Below are positions 56,847-64,000 of a stretch of DNA of 64,000 nt, one piece after another (position 1 is the stretch's first letter; each line of letters begins with the position of its first letter). Below the pieces are notes generated by a model that saw only the letters and a program-made list of their open reading frames with translations, made no database searches and was not told the origin of the DNA. Location: assembly GCA_014084085.1 (NCBI GenBank), contig NPFB01000021.1, positions 300,046 through 364,045 on the forward strand. Direction: 5' to 3'. The DNA is from Hondaea fermentalgiana (taxonomy: Eukaryota > Sar > Bigyra > Thraustochytrida > Thraustochytriidae). A program made the translations under genes and the position numbers.

Positions 56847-58631
56847 ATGCGTGACCGCCACGCTCGCAAGGCCCTTGCGCGCAAGATGCGCGCAGCAACA
56901 CCTCTACATACAGAACGAGGAGCTGCAAAGTCAGAAGCTCGAACACTGTCACGGCCACGAGCGGGAGACTCGGGAGCAGCAAGAGCAAGACCGCGTGCAA
57001 GATGTCTCGTGGCCCTCGTCGTGTTGGTCTACGCCCCCATTGCGCGCGCTGTCGAGTGTTATGCTGTCGGCGGGACCACAAGCGAAGATACGCTGTGCAC
57101 GCTCCCATTTTATGTGCAAAGTCGCGTCGAGAACGAAGGGACAAGTATTCTGGTCGGCAAGGCTTTTCAAGCATGTGCTCCAATTCAGCTCCCCCACCAG
57201 CCTTTTGAAGTGACCAATGGCAGCGAAGAAGACATTCGCACCCCCAATCGATCAGGAACCAATTTGGCCTATTGGTGCCCAACAGGATCGTTCTATTCCA
57301 ACGTCGACGCTTCATTTCGTCCAACTTGGGGATATTGTTCATGCGAAGGCGATGACTTTAGTTGGCCCACGCCGTCGCCGACCACGCCCATGCCCACGGC
57401 GCACCCAACACGGGAACCCACGACGCGGGCGCCCACGGCGTCGCCCACGTCAGCTCCAACGCAAGTTCCGACGCTCGAGCCAACATCGCAGGCCCCGACG
57501 ACGGGAGCACCGACTCTTGCGCCTATTTCATCAGCGCCGGCGAGCGCACCAATTACGGAGGCACCAGTAACACCAATAACACCAGAAACACCTTCGCCAT
57601 CATCAACACAAGTACCAACAACACCAGCCCCGACAATGTCTCCGACAATTGCTTGCTCAAATAATGGCATTCGGGACAACGATGAGACAGATGTCGACTG
57701 TGGAGGCCAGGCCTGCGATCCGTGCGTGGAAGGAAAAATGTGCGAGCTCGACAGCGACTGTATGCAAGACACCTTGTGCGTTAACGAGGGCCGGTGTCGC
57801 GCCATTGTCAACGTCACATACGTCAACATCGTGGCGCAGGCGTCCGAAAATCTGCGCAGCGCACCCCTCGCCGTAATGAAGAGCCTGCAGGAGGGGGTCT
57901 CCGAGGCCCTACAGAACTCTTCGCTTCAAGCTTCTTCAATTGTCATTGAACCCTCGGATGCCGACACGTCGACTCCGTTGTGCACGACCGATGGTGGTTG
58001 GGTGCCAGACGGTTCGTCCTGTGCATTTCCATTTACATTCCAAGGAAGGACCTACGCTTCATGCGTGGATGTTGAAGACGCAACGCCCTACTGGGGCAAT
58101 GAGACCACCGCACCACCGGGCACGCCTCCGGTCTTATACAGGGTTTATTGGTGTCCAACGACTCAAGAATATAGCAAGAGCGACCCTGCAACGCGCGAGC
58201 AGTGGGGATACTGCGACTGCGGCAGATCCTGGCCGACAGCTTACCCGACGGCAAGACCGACGACACACGCCCCCACCATCGAACTGGAAAAGGACAGGCC
58301 AATCTGGTGTGACGAAGCGCTTCGCAATGAGAACGCAACGCAAGATCTACAAGCACAGGTGCTGAGCGCCCTCCAAGGTAACGCTACGACAGGTGAGGTT
58401 TCGGGCTTTTTGTTCAACTTGCAAGGCCCGTTGTCTGGTTTGGGTGACGAAGTCGGTGCTGAAGATCCCCAAGAAGGAGATCTCACCGTGGCTCTCGTCA
58501 TCGACGTAGGCGCTCAAGAGTTCACTTCACGAGAAGACTTTTTGGCATCGCTCGCCTCAACTTTGATCGATGCTTTGCGCACACCTTTTCGGAACGAGAC
58601 GCTTCACGAAATCTGCGACGCCGTCTCCTAG
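56847..58631 (+). CDS. Secreted FN2-like / PT-repeat / Cys-rich protein
   Basis: 594 residues from the ATG at 56847. An alternative ATG at 56886 is in frame. Both give a long basic n-region before the hydrophobic segment CLVALVVLVYAPIARA (about 53-68), so the true start or a short 5' intron is uncertain. Modules: FN2-like domain 1 at about 69-172 (CTLPFYV, AYWCPTGSFY, WGYCSC); a Pro/Thr linker at about 173-265 with PTxxPTxxPT repeats; a Cys-rich knot at about 268-318 (DNDETDVDCGGQACDPC); FN2-like domain 2 at about 379-458 (CAFPFTFQGRTYASC, WGYCDC); and a C-terminal domain without a known match. N-glycosylation sites are frequent (NET, NAT, NSS). A cell-surface or secreted adhesion/matrix role is inferred. 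Confidence 0.82.
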   Translation: MRDRHARKALARKMRAATPLHTERGAAKSEARTLSRPRAGDSGAARARPRARCLVALVVLVYAPIARAVECYAVGGTTSEDTLCTLPFYVQSRVENEGTSILVGKAFQACAPIQLPHQPFEVTNGSEEDIRTPNRSGTNLAYWCPTGSFYSNVDASFRPTWGYCSCEGDDFSWPTPSPTTPMPTAHPTREPTTRAPTASPTSAPTQVPTLEPTSQAPTTGAPTLAPISSAPASAPITEAPVTPITPETPSPSSTQVPTTPAPTMSPTIACSNNGIRDNDETDVDCGGQACDPCVEGKMCELDSDCMQDTLCVNEGRCRAIVNVTYVNIVAQASENLRSAPLAVMKSLQEGVSEALQNSSLQASSIVIEPSDADTSTPLCTTDGGWVPDGSSCAFPFTFQGRTYASCVDVEDATPYWGNETTAPPGTPPVLYRVYWCPTTQEYSKSDPATREQWGYCDCGRSWPTAYPTARPTTHAPTIELEKDRPIWCDEALRNENATQDLQAQVLSALQGNATTGEVSGFLFNLQGPLSGLGDEVGAEDPQEGDLTVALVIDVGAQEFTSREDFLASLASTLIDALRTPFRNETLHEICDAVS

Positions 58632-59346
58632 GCAAGTAAGCGCTGTTAGGTAGATGTGCCTTCGTTCACTTCTCGTCATAGAGAAAGGCAAGGAGAACAA
58701 CGGAGAAGATGGGGGATGAGAATGATCTGTGTAAAATAACAATAAAAGAATGTTTGTGGTCAGTATGTCTGGCTTGATTGTGCAAGTTTTTCCTGACCCG
58801 ATCACCTCTCTATTTCCCTTCCACCTCGATTGGGTTGTCGCAGTTCTAACGGGGCATGACGGAGCGTCGAATCCCACTCGTCACGCACGGAGTAAAACCC
58901 CTGCGAAATTCCTTTTCCTGTCTTCGTTGCCTTGGCAGACGTAGGTTGTTCCGTCTTTGAAGGAGTTTCTAACAGGGGCACTTCTTCTCTCTCTCCCTCG
59001 CCTCGCTTGCCGCAGCATTCTCACGCCTCGCCTCACCTCGCCTCACCTCACCTCGCCTTGCCTCGCATGGACGCAGCAGTAGCAACAGCCAGCAGCAGCA
59101 GCAGCGAAAGGACACGTACCTCGTCGTGATCAATCGAGCAATCCACCAATCAAGATCTGCTTTGCGTTTGCGGTTGCGTTTGCTTTCTTGCGCTTCGCAG
59201 TCGGTGAGGGCTGCTGCTCTCCCAGCCGCACGTTTTTGCGCTCGCTCAAGCGCCACAGCGCTCGCTCCCAGTGCACCCAAACATCAAATCAAATCAAAAA
59301 TAAAAATGTAAAATGAAATGATTTTTCTTTATTTTTGCAAAGCGCG
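58632..59346. other. Intergenic region with CCTCA/CCTCG repeats
   Basis: 715 bp between the FN2/PT protein stop and the pseudouridine synthase start. Contains pentanucleotide CCTCA/CCTCG units at about 59023-59068 and CAGCAG near 59080-59105. No gene seen. Confidence 0.55.
59023..59068. repeat. (CCTCA/CCTCG)n pentanucleotide repeat
   Basis: About nine five-base units with C/A variation, about 280 bp upstream of the pseudouridine synthase start. Confidence 0.85.
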
Positions 59347-60171
59347 ATGCTTTCGAGCTGGCGAGTGGCGGGCGCGCGTGCCTTCTGCAACGGGCCCGCG
59401 CCGGGAAGATCAGGCATCCGCGTAAATTCGTGGCTGGCGCAACATGGCATTTGCTCCCGACGAGAAGCCGACGACCTTATCGCGAGAGGCTTGGTCACGG
59501 TTAACGGCGAGACAGTCGCTCTTGGCGCCCTCGTGCCGACCGCCGAAGACGGCCAAGAGCAGGCTGTTGTGCGCGTAGACCCCCAAGGTCAAGAAGAGCT
59601 CAACGCAAAACGAACATTCTTAATTCACAAGCCAATTGGTATCGTATCCGGACAGCCCGACAACAGCAGTGAGATTCCTGCCGTGAGGCTTCTCGAGGAC
59701 CTTGACAGGTGCGCTGCCCCTGCCGACATTGTCGAAGCCCTTCGGCGTGAGCCGAACTACCTCGCAGGCGTCGCGCCGTGCGGTCGGCTAGACAAGGATT
59801 CAACAGGGCTTTTAGTTCTCACACAGAGCGGCCTCGTCGCATCCAAACTTCTTTCGCGCGAAATTGAAAAGGAATATCTGGTACGCGTTGCGCCAAAAGA
59901 ACGCATCACTAACAATTCGTTGGACCGCTTGCAAAATGGCCACCTGAAACTTGACGGGCGGGCGGTCTGGCCGTGCACCGTGATGCGAACCGATGTTCCC
60001 AACGTTCTGCGCTTCATTCTGCACGAGGGCAGGAAACGGCAGATTCGACGCATGTGCGGGCTTGTGGGCCTCGACGTGACAGGTCTCGCCCGCGTAAGGG
60101 TTGGCAAAGTGGATCTGGACCTCAAACGCGGCCAATGGAGAACGCTGCGACCAGACGAATCGTTCTTTTGA
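59347..60171 (+). CDS. RsuA/RluB-E-F family pseudouridine synthase, organellar-type leader
   Basis: 274 residues from the ATG at 59347. An S4 RNA-binding domain lies at about 24-70 (IRVNSWLAQHGICSRREADD, then GLVTVNGETV). The pseudouridine synthase domain follows (about 88-265), with FLIHKPIGIVSG and the catalytic aspartate D149 in GRLDKDSTGLLVLTQSG. LSREIEKEYLVRV and EGRKRQIRRMCGLVGLDV complete the family blocks. It isomerises uridine in ribosomal (or tRNA) RNA. The first 20 residues (MLSSWRVAGARAFCNGPAPG) are basic and unacidic, like a mitochondrial presequence. The RLDKDSTGLLVLT loop and lack of a long C-terminal tail place it closer to RluF/RsuA than to RluA. The specific site is unknown. 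Confidence 0.9.
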   Translation: MLSSWRVAGARAFCNGPAPGRSGIRVNSWLAQHGICSRREADDLIARGLVTVNGETVALGALVPTAEDGQEQAVVRVDPQGQEELNAKRTFLIHKPIGIVSGQPDNSSEIPAVRLLEDLDRCAAPADIVEALRREPNYLAGVAPCGRLDKDSTGLLVLTQSGLVASKLLSREIEKEYLVRVAPKERITNNSLDRLQNGHLKLDGRAVWPCTVMRTDVPNVLRFILHEGRKRQIRRMCGLVGLDVTGLARVRVGKVDLDLKRGQWRTLRPDESFF

Positions 60172-60374
60172 GACGCACGTGCTCACACACTTATGATTGA
60201 CATTTAAGGAGACAGACAAGAACAGAGAAGGCGAACATGAGCATGTCAAAAAGGCAGTTTCGTTTGCGCCAGTCAACGCATTGTACAAATAGAATCTACC
60301 CACCCTAACATGATATACCACTGACCACTTGCCAAATAACTTTATTGAGAGCGCGGCGGTCTCTTCTTTCCTCT
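60172..60374. other. Short convergent spacer
   Basis: 203 bp between the stops of the pseudouridine synthase and the exonuclease fusion gene. Confidence 0.5.
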
Positions 60375-61868
60375 TCACCAAAGTCTAACTTTCCGTGCCC
60401 ACTTCTCAAACTCGCTGGCGCCAGCATCCTGCCCTAGGACTGCACGCGTGAGACGAACAGGCGCCACAGCGTCCAGTGCAGCATATCGAATTTGCTCTGG
60501 GGCCAGCGGCCGCACAGACCATTCGCTACATTGATACGACTTGTCGAGTCGAACGCCAAGCAAGATCCTTGTCCAGGCGTCAAGACTGATTGAGAGCGGG
60601 TCCCCCAGCAAGTTGCGCGCCTTTTCCGGAAAAAAAGCCGAAGCAACCGTAAGGCTGTCAACGATGTTCATGGTAATGCCTGCCGTCTGGGTTCGCGATA
60701 GCGCTGGCTGCAACATGGCGCGCATTCGCCCCAAATCCTCATGTACGCTGAAGCCGGTCATGATGACCTTTTCCGCATCGAGAAGCTCTAGCAGTAACGT
60801 CAGCGTGCTCTGACCCACATCGGATCCTGGCTCCGAGAGCAGGGTCTCGAGGTCAAGGAGAAAGACATACTTGTCCTCAATAGAGACCTGCCAGAGCGAT
60901 AAGTACGAGGGGACATCGTCGGCAATTGTATCGTCTTCCTCGCAAGGCGCCCCCTCTAGTGCTTCGCGGTCGCGCTTCTTGAATTGTAAGTCGCCCCACT
61001 CGGCGTCAATGCCAATGACAATCTTTTCGTGTCCGGCGCGCTCTCTTGCAGCGTGGAAAAGATTCCGCGCCGTATCCAGTTGCTCTTTGCTGTCCACGAG
61101 AAGAACGGCCAAGCGCTCGCCGGCACGAGCCTCTTCCGGGTCTGCCGACCATTGCACAGTGTCGGCCATAAATTGCAGAGCGTCTCCCGCTTGCAGGGCA
61201 TCCCGGACCTTGGGATAGTCCAATTCTGGGTACTTGACCTGCAGCTCATCGTATGACCGTCTGAGCGCCATGGCGCGTTTATAGGTGCGCCCCTCCGTGA
61301 GCAAATTGCGGTAGAGAGCACGCAAGGTCTGCGGAGGAACATTTGCGACACGCACCAGGTTTGTGGCGGCGTCGAACTGACGCATGCGTACAAGGTGAAC
61401 GCACATGCGGCTGAGTTCTTCGTCGGTAAAACGGTGCTGAACAGCCTGAAGCAGGCCCACTGCAGCCGCGGCCTCAACGTTGCCAAGATCAGTGTCTTCA
61501 ACACTACCGTCGGCACGAACGACATCGACGACCAGACGATCTCGGATGTATGACTCTACTAGATCCGAAGCCTCGACTGACAGCGTGAGCGCCTGTGTCT
61601 GGAGACTACGCCCACTAAAGAGCATGAGGTGCAAAAGCTCCATGTCGCCACGCGCGATGCAAAATCGACAAAATTTTGCAACGACGCTGTCCGATGGTGA
61701 CTCGTCGCCTCGCTGTGCGGTAGCAACCGTGCTCGCGCGCAAAGCAAGCCGGCAAAACGTCCGAAGTTCACGCGATTGGATCCGCGGGCAACCAGGTCCT
61801 TGATCGCCGATTGCCATCGCGGCACGAAGAGCAAAGTCGGCTGCATTGAACGACGACTCTTTCCCCTT

Positions 61869-61903
<35 letters not shown>

Positions 61904-64000
61904 CGTCGTCATCATCATTGACGGCTGCGTCACCCAGCGTCGATTGTGAGAGAGATTCGCTCACTCTATCGACAACATGGCGGGCGTGGTCGTTCGATTT
62001 GAGCTGCACAATTTCGCTGCGCGCATCATCAACAAGAAAGAGGGACCGCACAAGCTCCGAAGGGTCGCCCTCGACCATGATAGCCTCGATGGCGGTACTT
62101 GGGTCGAACGATGCACAGTGCTCGCAAGATTCTGCCGACCGCGCCTTTTGTGACTTGTCCTTTTTGCTCTTGAGTCCCTCGTTACCCTGCTGCGCAGGCA
62201 CTGCTCCTCGAAACCTACAAATCACGTGTTTGTTCTCGTGAATGTCCAAGGAACTCGGCTCGTGTGGGACACCGGACCCCGTAGCTTCGGCACTGAGAAG
62301 GTGGCGACTTTGCCAAGCAGGACCGAGGACGAACCCACGGCTCGTCTCGACCCAGACATCCTCTGCCTCATTGTATTCGAGCTGCGCCAGCATGAGCGGA
62401 GATGGGCCATTTAGATGACTAGAATCGAAACTATGCTGCTTTTCCGAACTCATCTCGCCATTTTCCTGCGAGGCGTCCTGTTTAGCCCGTTCGAGCTCCT
62501 CGCGTTGCAGAGCCTGGTCCTTGTAGTGGCTCTCGACGATGCAGCGCATGGTTTCTCGGTTCAAGAGAGGCGTCCCAAACTTTTCTGCACAATCCTTCTC
62601 GTGCACACGAAGAGATGAAAGCCAGTACAACTTGGGCAAGATTGTCCAACGCTCGTTGTAAGGGTTTGGGCCAGCAAGACGCGCTGCAGCATCGGCAAAG
62701 TCGAGAGCGAACCAGCGCTTTTCGTGGTTAGGAAGCAGGTGATCCGCGTGCGTCGTTATGCCGGAGGCATTCTTGCGCGCGAGGTCATTCAGCCCGAGCG
62801 CTAGCCGAGGGTCTCCCTTCGCAGCGAGGTAATCGTCGAGCGGGTAAAAGACGTAGCCCTGGATGAGTGCCAGCGAAAGGATTGCTGAGTCGATCCCGAG
62901 CGAAGAGCGCAGACTATGCCCCGCCGCATGGCCCACCGCGAGTTTGCGCTCCGCGAAGCGAAAGCGGGTGAGAAGCGTTTCAGAAAGGTGAGGTCCTACG
63001 AGATGATCCCCTGTCCAGCAAAAAAACTTGATGGAGCACTCGAGATGCATGAGTTGGCCCTCATACGTCCACACGAACTTGAGCGAACCGAGAACGGTCG
63101 CCCTTTCCTGCACGACAATCGAGGACTTGACATTGGTCAAGCCGAGTTCTTTACAGTTGCGGAGCCAGTATTCGATCAACAGACCGAAATATGTTCCAAG
63201 CACAAGACGGCCGCGATCGCCCTTGCGCTCTTGCAAAAAGTCTTCGAGATGCTGCTGCGCCTCGAGCGTTGTCTGCAAGTGATTGACCCAGGACTCGCTT
63301 CGTTCCTTGGCGCGGGCAAGCCAGTCGCGCACGATTTGTGCAGAGTCTTGCGCCTCTTCCTTTTTCTGTTGCTGCGTTTGGTCGTTGACTGGCTCAAGAC
63401 AGACTTTGATGGGCTCGCGCTCACGTTGCGCCCACATTGCATATGGTGCGCTTTGCACGGCAAAGGCCAAGTCGCGCACGAGACGCTCTTTGGGTGGCAG
63501 CTTTCGCACGCTGGGTCCGCTCAGCTCGCGGTTCACGACATGGTCAAAGTCTCCGCGCCGCACGGCGTCGAGGCCATGGATGCCGTGCATCACCGCGGGA
63601 TGAAGTTTCCAGAGGTACCTTTCTCGCAGACCTCCGGGCGACGTCGGAAGAGACACGGGCCGCGTGTGCTGTGTTGTGGTTGTGCCTGCTTTTGTTGTAG
63701 TGGCCTGTTGGGCTGACGGGAACGAGGACGAGGTCGAGCGCGTCGCCTCAGGGGACGGTCTCGACGCGTGCCCTTCAAATTCTGGGTTTGTTCCACGAGC
63801 CCGCGCGCTGGTCTCGGCGTCGGCGGCTTTCTCAGGCAGGGCTGGCGACGAAGAGGAAGAGGCGGTTGTGCTTTTTGCCCTCGCAGCGAGCGCGGACCCG
63901 GGGCGTGGCAGCAGGCGTCCGGGCGGCGATGGTGACAGCGACGGCGACGGCCGCCACGCGATGGCCAGGGCCTCGCGCGCCAACCCGCCCGCCTTCTGCG
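60375..64000 (-). CDS. DUF1853-like plus DEDD 3'-5' exonuclease fusion, 5' end beyond window
   Basis: The frame is open from the window edge to the stop at 60375 (about 1207 codons visible) and has no ATG near its left end, so the start lies outside. The last bases read CGCAG on the minus strand, a plausible splice acceptor. Visible N-terminus: Arg/Ser/Pro-rich, compatible with an organellar leader. A DUF1853-like domain (nt about 63560-62600) shows LVRDLAFAV, LGTYFGLLIEYWL, VLGSLKFVW, LMHLECSIKFF and GYVFYPLDDYL, then LPKLYWLSSLRV. An acidic linker (about 61860-61930) and an alpha-helical Mut7/EXD3-like segment follow. The C-terminal DEDD exonuclease (nt about 61040-60400) has VIGIDAEWGD (motif I), TGFSVHEDLGRM and RYAALDAVAPVRL (motif III Y..LDA). 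RNA or DNA 3'-5' degradation is inferred. Confidence 0.85.

Overview
This is nuclear DNA of a eukaryotic microbe. The genes encode eukaryote-only proteins (WASH subunit, syntaxin 5, CENP-X, Nopp140-like, TRIAP1/Mdm35) and are interrupted by a few short GT-AG introns. The four tRNA genes carry canonical tRNA-Tyr introns. A gapped scaffold, G+C-rich coding sequence, mostly single-exon genes, PT-rich secreted proteins and a biflagellate-type gene set (CFAP161, MORN5, OSCP1) all fit a stramenopile protist. A thraustochytrid/labyrinthulomycete is my best guess, but that lineage call is inference from style and not from a marker gene.

Layout. 0-5.7 kb: a PX/SH3 sorting-nexin-like protein, WASH complex subunit 3 and an AGC kinase. 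5.7-12.2 kb: a gene-poor, low-complexity stretch with a 100-N assembly gap and a 5'-truncated IS630/Tc1-mariner-type transposase. 12.2-23.5 kb: one giant intronless VPS13-like bridge lipid-transfer protein carrying PDZ-like, zinc-ribbon and two dysferlin-type inserts. 24-38.7 kb: a compact run of a CDP-diacylglycerol synthase, a three-TM hypothetical protein, TRIAP1/Mdm35, CFAP161, a NOLC1/Nopp140-like protein, a UBA-zinc finger-PUB protein, MORN5, OSCP1, a membrane-anchored SDR reductase and CENP-X. 38.7-44.1 kb: a second gene-free block of microsatellites and larger tandem duplications. 44-49 kb: SCO1, a 48-bp tandem repeat, four intron-containing tRNA-Tyr(GUA) genes, and a Cys-less pentameric ligand-gated channel. 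49-64 kb: a membrane-anchored methyltransferase, a DCN1-like protein, a MYND protein, syntaxin 5, an RPA-interacting protein, a secreted FN2/PT-repeat protein, an organellar-type RsuA-family pseudouridine synthase, and a DUF1853-exonuclease fusion that runs off the right edge.

Themes. Several products act on endomembranes and lipids (SNX-like, WASHC3, VPS13-like, CDP-DAG synthase, syntaxin 5). Several act in mitochondria (TRIAP1, SCO1, probably the pseudouridine synthase). Three are cilium-associated and sit within 8 kb. Four- and five-base microsatellites recur just upstream of start codons. No CRISPR array, rRNA, prophage or operon-like structure is present.
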